A program made the translations under genes and the position numbers. From Cytospora piceicola (taxonomy: Eukaryota; Ascomycota; Sordariomycetes; Diaporthales; Cytosporaceae), in contig JALQBC010000010.1 in the NCBI GenBank assembly GCA_023375675.1, positions 62,001 through 126,000 of the forward strand: a stretch of DNA of 64,000 nt, read 5' to 3'. Under the pieces are notes generated by a model. It did no database searches. It had not been told where the DNA came from and saw only the letters and a program-made list of their open reading frames with translations. Below, in pieces: positions 10,498-21,864 of the stretch (position 1 is its first letter; each line of letters opens with the position of its first letter).

Positions 10498-12402
10498 TCT
10501 ATCTAGACTGAGATGGATCAATGAGTCTCCACGAGGCTTCATCTCCCTCGGTACGGACTTTTCTGATGTATCATCACTCCCATCGTGCCTTGTTTCTTGT
10601 TTTTTTCCCTCTCCCCCTTTTAGTGTACACACTAGATATTGTACATAGGGGCGACAATACAGGGGCATGGGCATGGGAATGGAGGCATGGGAATCCAGGC
10701 AGGACTGCGGTATGAGCCGGATCATCCTGACCTCGGGAGCCCTAATGACGGACGAAGTTTCCAAGCCGGGAAAGGTCAAGTGGATTGTAGATCATGGGGT
10801 CAAAAGCTGGAGCGGATCTCTGTCACTGGCGGAATCCGTCGATTGTTGGTGATGGAGTCAGGTGCCACCCCGTAGCTGTCAATTGGTACCCACTTCCAAA
10901 CCACACCATCGTTTAAGAAACATAGATGAGAGGAATATTCCACCACTGCCGAGGCCCCGACTAATCAATTGATGCATGACAGACATCCGTGCCTTGTTTA
11001 CAGCTGTGGCAGGCTGAGCAGAACAAGAGTCAAGACCACAGTAACTGAGACCAAAACCACAGTAACTAAGACTCACTAATAGCTAGGTAGGTATCGTGGT
11101 TAGTCAGTAGCCGTTGGAATGACAAACCAATACTGTAGTTTGCTTCGTATAGTGACTAAAACCACAGTCTACTATACTCAGAATTTTACTTATTTATAGC
11201 TATCAGCTACCGGTACATACAATGTGGCTAGGAAGCATAGCTACTCGCCCGCATTCTACATTTCAAAGCAGAAATCTTCCGATCTTATCATGTGGCGCAT
11301 ATAATTACTCCGTAGACTAGATTGCATCCAGTCCAGAGACACGGTACATAGTAAGGATCAAATTCCCCTCAGGCTCATGCCAAGTCAGGCTCCACTATCC
11401 ACTCCCTCGGTATCCAATCGCTCTGGCCATGACCCCATCCCAATAATCTGACAGGTTTCAGGTTGACCATCCCTTACAAGGCTCAAGATTCAAACATTCT
11501 CTCCTGTCATTGACGGAAGAACAAGGAAGCACCTAGGTTTTCAGGGTTGAGCCATCCTATTCAGACGCCTGGCCTGGGTGCCTCAATCCCTGCCCGCACG
11601 TGAAACGAATCTGTCTAAAATCGTAGTGATTGATAAGCAATGGCAGCTTAACAAGATGACATCAGATGGATAAAACTCAGCAGTTGAAACTCTCATGCCG
11701 AATCGCTGTTGCGTTGTCCAGGTTGTATATAGGATTTCAGGATATGTACCCTAGGGTAGGAAGTTTTTGTTTTCTTTGCTTCTTTTTTGTTTTTTCTTTT
11801 TTCTTATTAAGCATATCTCGAGACTAAACCCAGTACGGTATGCTATGCACTCCGTCTCTCTCGGGGACTTTCACGGGGCTGCAGGATGCAAGATTGACAT
11901 ACCGGTACGTGGCAAGAGTCTAGACACGGAGTATTTGTCTGATCATTCTACCCTTTCGGCACTTACTGCTACGTGCATCATCCTTACCTTGTAAACCTAA
12001 GCGAATAAGGCCCACTTCGCAAGAAATTACCTAACGTTACAACTTCTAGTGTACCAACCTTCAAACCTGGTCACCGGCGATGGCCGGACTGCTTCGGAAA
12101 TAATAAACAGGCCTCCGCCTACAACTTCAGTATGTGCCCAGGTGAACTCAAGTGTTTCGGGCATGGTCATGTGGATTTCTCGGACCGAAGTCTCGGCTTC
12201 AATGCAATTTGACCGGTAAATTAACTCGAAAGCCCCTGGGAAGTCTATACCGCCTTCGAAATAGGGTCAATAGTGTAGCCGGGGTTTATCAGCCAAGGCA
12301 GCGCGATTTCTTCTTTGCCTTTCAGATCTGCGGGTTTTGTACATCCATCCTCGACTGTGGTGGGAATAGCGCATCCTGCCTGTCTATCGTCACATTTTCC
12401 GT
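10498..12402. other. Long intergenic region upstream of pectin lyase
   Basis: No gene seen in about 1.9 kb. It holds a short imperfect repeat: the phrase ACCACAGTAACT(G/A)AGAC occurs twice around 11035-11072, and a related ACCACAGTCTAC occurs near 11160. There is a T-rich pyrimidine tract at about 11764-11806. The length of the region and its position upstream of an inducible secreted enzyme make it a plausible extended promoter. The right end is the 3' flank of the zinc-finger gene. Confidence 0.4.
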
Positions 12403-14133
12403 TCAACGTCCGTTAGGTGCCCGTTGAAGGGTAAGATCCTCCCGACTACCGTCCTCAAATACCTTGAGAGTTGGTATCTACTCATCGTGTTAGCGACCCA
12501 CTTTCACAACACGAGTGACAGGCACTGGGCAATGGGCACAACTTACCGCGTCCGCATCATGCGTTTCCCTAAAGAAGCACTTGGAGCCCCAGGTGCATAC
12601 ACCATTGTTATAGATATTCTTGCAATGGTGGCCACTCAGACAATACGGATCCTCACACCATAAACCTTCGGAGCAGACGATTCCGCGGCTCTTGTGCCAG
12701 AGGGCAACCCGCTCGGAAGGGGTCAGCTTCGGCTTGACCTCATGCTGGTACTCGCAGCTCTCGCCCTTGTCGCAGGTTCCGACCAGGTGGTAGAAGTTGC
12801 AGAAGTTGGTGCCTTGAGACCGAGCCTTGTTCTCGAGGGACTTGACGGCCGTGGCATCGGCTTGAGGGAGACGCTCATCGACGCGCTGGTTGGACGCGTT
12901 GAAGAGGGCGTACCGTTTGGGTTTGGGAGCGGGCGTCTTCTTGGTGTAGATATCGATGACCGGGCCACTGCTCAGCTTGGCAGTGACGGCCCAAGAAGAA
13001 GACGATGGGGCGGCGCCGTTACTAGTAGTAGCTGTATCTGTGACATTGTCAGATGGGCGAGTGGGAGCACAGAAATTTGAGATACTTACTATTGGAAGGC
13101 TTCGGGGAGTGTGTAGTGGCCCCGGCCGAGGAGCTGGTGGCCGTTATGTCCGAGAGATCGTCGGCTGACTTAGAGTATGGGAGAGGTGCTGGGGGAAACG
13201 GCTGAATGCCGATATCATAGCCCCTGAAAGTGTTGAGGGGTTCAGATCGAAAAACGCTGGGAAAGTTGACAATATTGAAACCGAGGTCGACAAAGCCAGG
13301 CTCGGCGGGCTCGGTCTCAAAAAGAGTAATCTTGTTATTGATGGTCGAATCGTGCTTATACTCCTCCAGCAGGTTCAAATATCCGTTATCGCAGCAGGGT
13401 CCGAAGAAAATGTGGCGGCAGGCCGACAGGTGGAGCATCTGCTTCAACATGGCTTGACACTTATGATCTGCCTTATCCTTGCCGTAACCAACATCGACAA
13501 AGGAAAAGAGGCTGTTGGCGCGGCCGAAGCCAGATGCGAACTTCTGGAGATCGGTACGGGAGCCAAGGATGCGACGGGAGGCGAGAGTCTTGGCCAGGCC
13601 GTCCATATTGGCATAAAAGAAAACCATCAGGTTCCAATTGTCAATACTGGCATCGGGATGAACCTGATGAAGGTGGAGCTTGATCTGAGTCCTTAGCTGC
13701 TGGGCAGCCTGACCGCCACCGTCGTCGCCGGCCCTGAAGTATTCGTCTCTAAATTTGGCGCCATCACCGTCGATTATCACGACGACGAAGGGGTGGGATT
13801 CCTGGACTGAGGTCAGCTTTGTACTGTTGGAAGCGCCTTGGAGCTGAAGTTCGGACTCGTGTGAGTCCCCTGAGATCCTTGGGGGAGAGGGTGGGGGGTT
13901 CTCACATTTGCCAGCTTGGATTGGTTGAGCTCCTTGCGCGACTCCCTGGCCTGCATCTGCCAAACCATGCGGTTCTCCTTTTCGCTCTCAAGCTGGTCGA
14001 CGACACTGTCATACTGCAATTGGAGGTCCTCATAGCTATTGATGAGCTGGGTGATCATGACCTCACGGTCTTTATCGGCGCGTTGAAATTGAATGTAGCA
14101 GGCCTTGAAGGCCTCGGGGGTGATGTTGGCCAT
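12403..14133 (-). CDS. CCCH zinc-finger protein with N-terminal coiled coil
   Basis: Four exons on the minus strand: 14133-13906, 13843-13090, 13037-12547 and 12477-12403, giving 515 aa. All borders are GT..AG and the phases agree. Residues 1-76 look like a coiled coil. A central globular domain follows (HPFVVVIIDGDGAKF ... FVDVGYGKDKADHKC ... HIFFGPCCDNGYLNLL), whose spaced Asp residues resemble a NYN/PIN-type fold (inference). Exon 3 carries a perfect CX8CX5CX3H finger (CNFYHLVGTCDKGESCEYQH) and a second Cys/His-rich cluster ending CTWGSKCFFRETH. The family is widespread in filamentous fungi and probably binds RNA. The last exon (24 aa) is the least certain. Confidence 0.8.
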
Positions 14134-16828
14134 GGCGGGTAAAACGGTGGACTGGCCGGTAGGTGGTCGGGGTTTTTTCTATCTTTCCTTCGTTTTTTTT
14201 ACTTTCGTCGGAGCCTCTCCACTTTCTAGTCCGAGTTCAATTCCCTCGTGGCTGTCTGTGGGATGGATTATTTGGTGAGTGGATGGTCGTGACAGGTCAC
14301 AAACGTGTAGGATAACCCATCAACTTGGTGGGTGGGTGGGGAGGTGGATATTTGGGTTGTGGGGTAATGAGGGACTGCGTTTCGCGTGGAAGGAAGATGT
14401 TGGGTGGAACATGTGTGAGATATGAATTGTGTGTGTAAAAACGGGAAAGAAAGAGAGATAGAGAGCGAAGAATGGTGAGAGAAGAAGGGAGAGAGAAAGA
14501 GACAGAGGTGGTGAGAAAGAAGGAGTGAAGGAAGAGAGGCGATTGTGCTTCTGGTGTATGCACGGAATGGTTGTTGTCGTCCGTTTGCTCAAAGGTGTTT
14601 TGCTTCAATGCACCTAGCTGGCCCGGGGGCAAGACGGGCAAGACGGGCACGACAGGCACCTATGAGCAGAGCCTAAGCAGGAGTAAACGACACTGGCGGG
14701 CGGGCCTAAACCTGGGGCGTCGACCTGAACAGCAGGCCTTGAAGGACCCTGGTCCCAGTTTGATGCAAGTGCAGGTGCAAGTGCAGTAAGAACGAAAAGA
14801 AGCAAGGCAAGGTGACCGCAAGGTTGTGGCAAAGTGCAAACGCCTCAACTGCCTTTTGCTTGGTCGGTCGGTCGTGTTGTCTGTCGTTGCTGCCGTTATC
14901 TGCAGAGTGCAAGTGCAGCTAGGTAGGTAGGTACCCAAGAGAACTGACAGACTGCTGCCTCCTTCCTCCTTAGTGCTTTGGTTGAGCCTCAGAGGTCAAG
15001 GCTTCCAAGGTTGTTTGTTCCTTCCCTTCCTTCCTCCTTCCCTCTGCTTCTGGATGAACGGCGAACTCGTGTGTATATGAGCAGCGGACGGCCGACGGTA
15101 AACAATGAAACAGTGAAACGGTGAAATGGTGAAATGGTGAAATGGCAAACCCAACATGTTGGAAATGTCAAACTGCAGACTGCAAGCGCCCAGGTACTTA
15201 AGAACTTACAGGTTAATGCCAATCAAATCCCGGATCTCATCACCTTCAAGCAGAAAAAGAAAGATGCGGCTGCCCAGTTTTCCCAAAACACTCCCGCATG
15301 TGTGTCTTTTTCTTTCTTTTAGGCCGCAGGTGCGTGCTTGAGACACTTGACACATTCACGAAAAGGGCAAGCGAAGTTTTCTCAATGGCTCAAACAGCCG
15401 CCGCCCAGTGCAAGAAATGTGGGCGCGGCACAGTGCTAGGGTCGTCCCGTTTTCTAAGTACATATCTACCAATTGATATCGTGCCGATGGAGAGGGCCAT
15501 ACCGACGAGGTCAAATCATGCCGCCGGGAGGAAAGAAAAAGAAGAGTTGGGTTTCGATTTTCACCATATCACTCCTATGTCCTCGATCAAATCATTGCGA
15601 TCCTGGTCGTGTGAGTTGGTGATACAGATTACATGCCGCATCTGCCTTAGGTACCAAGGTGGTCACCGTCGGTTGGCCGCAGCTTGAAAGCCTACTTGGG
15701 TACCTAGTTATCTAGGTAGGTACTTAGTAAGTAAGCACTGTCCTTTTGGTTGCGTTTTACTGTACGAGGTGGACGTTTTCTTCACTTGGGCCTCAAACTG
15801 CAGAGACGAGAAACCGTAACACGACCAAACGCTCGACCCTGCATGGTGCTTGCTTTGACAACACATGGAATTGACTTAGACTTAACGTTGGGTAGATCGA
15901 TCACCAGTACTCCACATGCAAGGAAGCAGATCTCAAGTCTGGGAATCTTGGGTACTGAATTGAATGTGTGTGTCTGCATACACTACCTAGGTACTGTAGC
16001 TGAGCTGAATGTCTGCCAGTAAGTGGCGGGTGGTCCTATGCATAGTGTCAGCCCCGGTCAGCCCTATGATGGAGCTTGAATTATATGTAAGGTACACTAT
16101 ATACATGATACAGCATGATTCTTGTGCGTTGATCTTCCTAAAATAAAGAATGCCCAACCATGAAACATGCAGGTGAACTTGAACGTCGCTCAGGCCAGCT
16201 GGCGGCCAGGGGGTCGAGGTGGGGTTGGATTGGTTTGAGATGTGGGGGTGGGGGCACCTTACGTAGGTAGGTACCTAGGTACCTACCAGTAGGTAGTATA
16301 GGCTCCATCGGAGGGTTAGGGTTTATCCGGCCGGGTTATTCTTTATGGGGGACCGGCTTTCCCCATGTTTTGAATTGGCCAATCACAGACTTCTAATTCT
16401 CCATCCGGCCCGCACCCCCGCAACATCAGTGAAGAAGTCGGAGTTCGGTGGGACCCGCCGTGTGGCTACGGGAGACTACCACATGCCACGCCCCAGCCCA
16501 GCCGTGCCAGTGCCCAGCATTAACATTTCCCCTCCGCGGGGAGTTACCGTAATGCAACATGCAGAGTGATTTTGCCGAGGCACCCCGGCTGCCATCGTGG
16601 ACAACTTGCCGACCACATTCACTCGCAATGCCCGCCTCGGAGAATCCATCCTTGGTCACCAGGGAGCCCAGCCCTCTTTTCTTCCTCTTCCTCCTCTTTC
16701 GTCTTCCGTTCTCCAATGTTCTTTTGCTGTTAAGCAATCCAATACCCAGTTCTATATCAAGCTGACTATAGCCCCTTCCTCGATAATCTCGACCACGTAT
16801 CACCTCAGCAAACAACCACAAACCCAAC
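14134..16828. other. Divergent intergenic region between zinc-finger and thiolase genes
   Basis: About 2.7 kb without a supportable gene. The left part is the purine/pyrimidine-skewed leader of the zinc-finger gene (GA-rich on the plus strand at 14440-14540). The centre has several TAGGTACCTA-type motifs (14918-14934, 15694-15730, 16263-16300). An open frame at 15298-15687 is Cys-poor, has no recognisable domain and is probably chance. The right 300 bases are the thiolase promoter. Confidence 0.45.
16575..16640. promoter_or_regulatory. Two CCTCGG elements upstream of thiolase (possible FarA/FarB sites)
   Basis: CCGAGG at 16575-16580 and CCTCGG at 16635-16640 lie in opposite orientations, about 250 and 190 bases before the thiolase ATG. 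CCTCGG is the known core bound by the fungal fatty-acid regulators FarA/FarB (Ctf1-type), which induce peroxisomal beta-oxidation genes. Site identity is seen directly; function here is inferred. Confidence 0.45.
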
Positions 16829-18323
16829 ATGGCCGTGGAACGACTTGGCTCCATCCTCAAGCACCTGACTCCCGGAAGCCCACTTGCCTCCATGTAAGTC
16901 GTCGCCTTGCGGCCAGGAGAAGGGAATCGGACGACCTTCTGCTAATCATCAACGCCCCTTCCTCCACAGCACCTCCAAGAATGCCGACGACATAGTCATT
17001 ACCCTCGCCATCCGGACACCTCTCACCAAGGCGAAGAAGGGCGGCTTCAAGGATTCTAGCCTTGAGTATATTATCTATGCCCTGTTGAAGGAGGTCAAGG
17101 ACCGTTGTTCCATAGACCCGGCACTTGTCGAGGACATCTGTCTCGGAAATGTACGCCCAGCCTACCCGCCCGCCGCGGGGGTGACTATACTTTGCTGGGG
17201 ACACAGCTGACCAATATCCTCGTTGTGTTTGTTTCAGGTCTCCGACGGGAAAGCATCCTACAAACTTCGTGCCGCCTCCCTCGCCGCCGGCTTCCCCAAC
17301 ACAGCCGGGGCCTACTCTATAAATCGATTTTGCTCTTCCGGCCTCAAGGCCACCGCCGACATTGCCAATGCCATTACCGCCGGTAACATCGAGGTTGGAA
17401 TCGCCATCGGTGCCGAGTCCATGTCGATAGGTGGCGACAGGCTCGATCAGCCATTCGACGAGGCCGTGACCTCCCAAAGCCAAGAGGCCGCAGACACTAT
17501 GCAGCCCATGGGCTGGACGAGCGAGAACGTCAGCCGGGACTTCGGTATCAGGAGGGAAGAGATGGATCAATATGCCGCCGAGAGTTTCCAGCGCGCCGAG
17601 AAGGCGCAAAAGGAGGGCTGGTTCGACGACGAGATTGTGCCGATCAAGGCCAAGGTCAAGGGGCCGGATGGCGATTTCAAGGAGGTCCTTCTGACCAGGG
17701 ACGAAGGTATCAGGCCTGGCACCACCGCCGAGGGCCTGGGCAAGATCAGGGTCGCATTCCCCCAGTGGGGACCCACCACTACCGGCGGCAATGCCAGCCA
17801 GGTCACTGACGGAGGTAAGTCTGAGAGTGTGGACTATGCCCTTCCACATCCAGATGTGTCGGTTCAACTTTACTGATCGAATTTTCACCCTTACGCAGCC
17901 GCTGCCGTGCTCCTCATGAAGCGATCCACCGCCATCAAGCTTGGCCAGCCTATTCTCGGCAAATATGTCGGGTCGACTGTCGCGGGTCTTGCTCCTCGCA
18001 TCATGGGGATTGGGCCCAGCATTGCCATCCCCAAGCTGTTGAACAAGTACAGCTTGTCTCTAGACGACATCGACGTCGTCGAGGTCAACGAGGCCTTCGC
18101 CTCCATGGCCGTCTACTGCCGCGACAAGCTCGGCCTTGACTGGGCCAAGATGAACCCCAAGGGCGGTGCCATTGCCCTTGGACACCCGCTTGGTGCCACT
18201 GGCGCGAGGCAGATCGTCACGGGTTTGAGCGAGTGCCGGAGGACAGGGAAGAAGGTCCTGTTGACGAGTATGTGTATCGGCACTGGAATGGGTATGGCGG
18301 GCCTGTTTGTGAATGAGCAGTGA
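16829..18323 (+). CDS. POT1: Peroxisomal 3-ketoacyl-CoA thiolase
   Basis: Four exons: 16829-16893, 16970-17150, 17238-17814 and 17899-18323, giving 415 aa. All introns are GT..AG with phases 2, 0 and 1. It catalyses the last step of fatty-acid beta-oxidation, thiolytic cleavage of 3-ketoacyl-CoA (EC 2.3.1.16). The N-terminus contains RLGSILKHL, a perfect PTS2 signal (R-L-x5-H-L) for Pex7-dependent peroxisome import, encoded in exon 1. The catalytic residues are present: Cys114 in NRFCSSGLKA, His370 in GHPLGATGAR and Cys400 in SMCIGTGMG. Length matches the family. Two CCTCGG sites upstream suggest fatty-acid induction. Confidence 0.96.
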
Positions 18324-18382
18324 GTAGTAAACCGACCAGACACGTATTGGACATCCGTGTCTTGGATACCCAAGTACGAAGC

Positions 18383-19092
18383 TCAAGATGGGCTTAGGGG
18401 TATATAAGAGTCAATATCGCTTTGTGCATTTTGCTTTGAGCGATTCTTGAGTCCTTCTCCTTCAATGTTCATCCACAATTCGAAAGGGCTGCCCGGATTA
18501 TAATGATACTTGTCCCGGAACTCTGGCTTTCTCACATGTTCCTCAAACTGCTCTGGACTGCCCACTGCTCCTGATTTTTCCCAGCTGCTCACATCATTAT
18601 TCTTCAGGAAGCACCAACTTGATGTAAATGATGATACTCCAATTACCAGATTCGTAGCCTATAACAATATTACTCTCCGGACGAAGTCTTCTTTGGGTTT
18701 TGTGGATATCTACCAGTCCTTCAAAGTCCCAATGACGAGAGATTCCACTTCCAAGGTTCCTGTTGAGATCTCACCGTGCTTCCAGACTTGGGAACAGGAA
18801 ATGTTGTGGTGATGTTGGTTCCGAGCAGTCGATATAGATAAATAAGGGGTTTAGCGCGTAGACCTGGAGTGGTCGAGGCCTCAATTTTCACTGAATTTTG
18901 TGACCAATTGAAGCTTGATGCCATTTCTCTCGATTTACAAGGAAATCCACGACCAATATTGGCTTTGCAAAGTAGCGCAAGTTCCCAAGTAACCACATAT
19001 AATGAGCAACACACCGATGCTTGAAGACATATTGTTCCCATGACCTCGAAGTCCTCAGGGAACCTCATGCGGCGAATCTCATTATGTGACAC
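18383..19092 (-). pseudogene. Possible decayed gene, unidentified
   Basis: On the minus strand a 69-residue open end (EKSGAVGSPEQFEEHVRKPEF ... PFELWMNIEGEGL, stop at 18383) has protein-like composition. Upstream, fragments in other frames (for example from 19092 and around 18720) continue with several stops. No splice arrangement that I could find gives an intact protein. I do not recognise the family. It may be a remnant, or chance reading frames. Confidence 0.2.
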
Positions 19093-20170
19093 TATTGGTA
19101 AGCTACCTTAAGCTACCTTGATGGAGAAGATTGGGTTTGTGTTTGTGAACGGGGGGTTGGTTCGCAACTTGCGAAGGTATTCCTTGGGTCCAAACATACC
19201 AGATATAACATTTTGAAGGAGAAGAGTGAAATGATCTGATTTCTACAGCTGAATGTTGACTTCATATTTGTTGCATATCTGAGGCATCCATCAATGATTG
19301 AGCATGTGCTGGTAAATATGTTGAGGGTTGTTACTATACCAGTATCACAGAATTGCGAGATGCTGTGTGATCGTTGTCACCAATGGAAGGGTGAACTTCG
19401 TGTCACTTGAGAAGGGGAGTAAGTACGTACCTACGTATGCTTTTGTGATACACCATATTCTGAATACCTAGCTAGGTAGATACCTGGGCAATGCCTTGTT
19501 TGCATGGAAATACTAGCGTTCTGTAGAATTGGGTCATTGGACATAGAATGGCAAGGAGGATGGAAGAAGGAGGATGGACTCCAGCACCTTTGCTAGGTCC
19601 TGTGCGACCTCTACCCGATTCTCCATCCAAGTACCTGAGTGTACATGATGTGAAAAAGGAGCCTGTACATCGTCATATATAGATCATAAATCTGGGAAGG
19701 CCAAACAGATACGTCACATATCAGAAGACTCAATGAGTAACAATGAACCCCGAGGCAGCCACGAAATGTGGGCACTTCTCTCAGTTTGGCCAGCTCCGCC
19801 TCTGGTCAGCCTTATGTACTTAAGTATGTACGCGTGCGGCGTGCCCACCAGTCGTGACAAATTGGTCACCCCAATATCCACCCAGAATCCACCCGTCACA
19901 TGTGCTGGTTAGTACTTGGACGGGACCGCTCTAGCTGGATCACCTGGTCGATGGCCTAATTATTCGATGTGATGGGGGGTTCATTTGTCTTCCCTTGCTG
20001 TTTCTGGATGGAAAAATCAGCTCGATGGCGCCCATCTTTTCGGCTGGCCGCATGGATGTATATATACCCTAGGGTATATATTAATCATGTCTTGTCCCAC
20101 AGAACTGCTGTGTGTCTCAGTGCCACAATCAATATTTGGTAACCATATCCATGTCCAAGCCCTCTTCAAT
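19093..20170. other. Intergenic region upstream of the P450 gene
   Basis: No gene seen. It contains TAGGTA-type motifs (about 19423-19437 and 19468-19487). Near its right end there is a long TATA-containing palindrome, listed separately. Confidence 0.4.
20060..20081. promoter_or_regulatory. 22-bp perfect palindrome with TATA sequence, P450 promoter
   Basis: The sequence is perfectly self-complementary around the centre CCTAGG (between 20070 and 20071) and contains TATATA in both arms. It ends 89 bases before the chosen P450 start at 20171. It may serve as the TATA element. It also makes the in-frame ATG at 20087 unlikely as the start, because that codon would be too close to the TATA box. 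Confidence 0.4.
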
Positions 20171-21864
20171 ATGTTGCTCCTCTTGGTCTTGTTCATTTTC
20201 GTTGCGGTTTACTTTACTTCACGGATAGTTTTGCAACTTTACCATTCCTTAATCACAGGACAAAGTCACATCCACGACTCCCCACAGAGATATCCTCACC
20301 TTGACCCCTTCTTCGGCCTTGATCTCGCCATTCAGACGTGGCGCGACTTTCACAACGGAGAGCTCTCAGAGGGTCTACGGCGTCGCCATGCTCTCTACGG
20401 GCGCACCTTTCTCACCAACAACATTGGCGCCGACTACATTTACACTGTCGAGCCGGAAAACATACGAAGCATAACCACAGCCCAATTCTCCAACTTTGGG
20501 AAGTCGGCATGGGTGTCCGAGGCTGCGAAGCACGTCGGCAACGGCGTGCTCCTGAATGAGGGGGAGGCGTGGAAGCGGTCACGGGCCATGTTGAAGCCAG
20601 TCTTTGCCAGGACGGCGGTAGATGAGCCTATCTTCATGGAACCCCACGTGAAGAGTCTGGTTGGGAAAATGAAGAATCTGGGAAGCAGAGCTGGTGAGGG
20701 GGTATTTGATTTCCACGGTTTGGCATGCATGTTCACACTGGATGTTGTCACCGAATTCTTGTTCGGCAAATCGACGGGGTGTATGGAAGACCCGAAGGGC
20801 GTGGAAGGCGAAGAGGGATTGGAGTTCCTATCTCTCGTCAAGGACTTCGAGGGACCATCTGGGGAGTTTATTTCTGTTGGGATGCTGGCGTGGCTGGGAC
20901 TCCTTCCTTCGTACAGGCATCTCGTTGGCCTGGTGAGAGGGATGAAGGCTTGGTTCAGTAGAAAGCTGGATGCGATCATGGCGGAGTCCAACACTGTTCT
21001 GGCTCCAAAGACGCCACGGAGTATCTTCACGGCGATGAGGGCGGCGGGCATTTCCGGTGAAGGGATCCAGGGCGAGCTACAGAATGTCTTCTTCGCAAGC
21101 TACGACACTACATCCGCTTTCCTGGCGAACCTCATTTACGTGTTGGCGCGTTATCCGGATGTTCAAGGGAGACTGAGAGAGGAGGTCGATTGCTTGGGCG
21201 GGAGACACCCAACCAAGCAGTACCTGTCGAAAATGGAGTACTTGAGACTGGTCATCATGGAAGGTTCGTGATCCATCTTATAGTTTCTTACGCCTCGTTG
21301 CTGACCTCGAGTCTTATAGCCCTTCGTCTCTACTCACCCGTGAGCTCACACTCACGAACAGCCAAGGTAGACACGACCCTGCCACGAGGAGGAGGGCTGG
21401 ACGGGCGAAGCCCCGTCATCGTCCGGGCGGGAGCGACCGTGATCTGGAGCACCTACACTCTAAATCGGGATCCTCAACGTTACGGTGATGATTGGGCAGA
21501 ATTTAGGCCTGAAAGATGGACCAGTCTGATGCGATCGAGGGACACCATCCTGGCGATCGCTGAAGATCACGGTGGCGTCGTGTGTGGTGGCACAACTTCT
21601 TGTGTCACCGAGATTGGCGCCGAGAAGATGGGTAGGGAGAGCGATGATGAGAGCTGGAGGGGCTTCTTCATGCCGTTTGGGTCGGGGCCCCGTACGTGTC
21701 TTGGCCAGCAAATGGTTCAGGCCGAGGTATCATATGTGATTGTAAGGCTGTTGCAAGAATTTGCACATCTGGAGATGGAAGAAGGGCACAAAGGCAAGCC
21801 CTTTCGGGAGGCCAAGGCGGTCTCGCTCTATAACGCGGATGGGGTCCGAATCATGGTGAAGTAG
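20171..21864 (+). CDS. Cytochrome P450, CYP52-like (alkane/fatty-acid hydroxylase type)
   Basis: Two exons: 20171-21263 and 21320-21864, giving 545 aa. The intron has donor GTTCGT and acceptor TAG in phase 1, with branch sequence GCTGACC. The protein starts with one membrane anchor (MLLLLVLFIFVAVYF), as for ER P450s. P450 motifs in order are I-helix FFASYDTTSAF, ExxR as EALR (restored by splicing), FRPERW and the heme loop FGSGPRTCLG with the Cys ligand. The PERF-like region is followed by an unusually long insert (about 45 residues, GVVCGGTTSC...) before the heme loop. Overall similarity is to CYP52-type terminal hydroxylases of fatty acids and alkanes; the substrate is inferred. Confidence 0.88.

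Noticed and set aside
12694..13080. 128-codon plus-strand frame
   Set aside because: Antisense shadow of exon 3 of the CCCH zinc-finger gene, whose fingers are perfect on the minus strand.
15298..15687. 129-codon open frame in the thiolase/zinc-finger intergenic region
   Set aside because: Begins in a T-rich tract, no family resemblance, and sits in promoter-like DNA.
20087..20170. Earlier ATG for the P450
   Set aside because: It lies only 6 bases after the TATA-containing palindrome. The ATG at 20171 directly begins the membrane anchor expected for the family.
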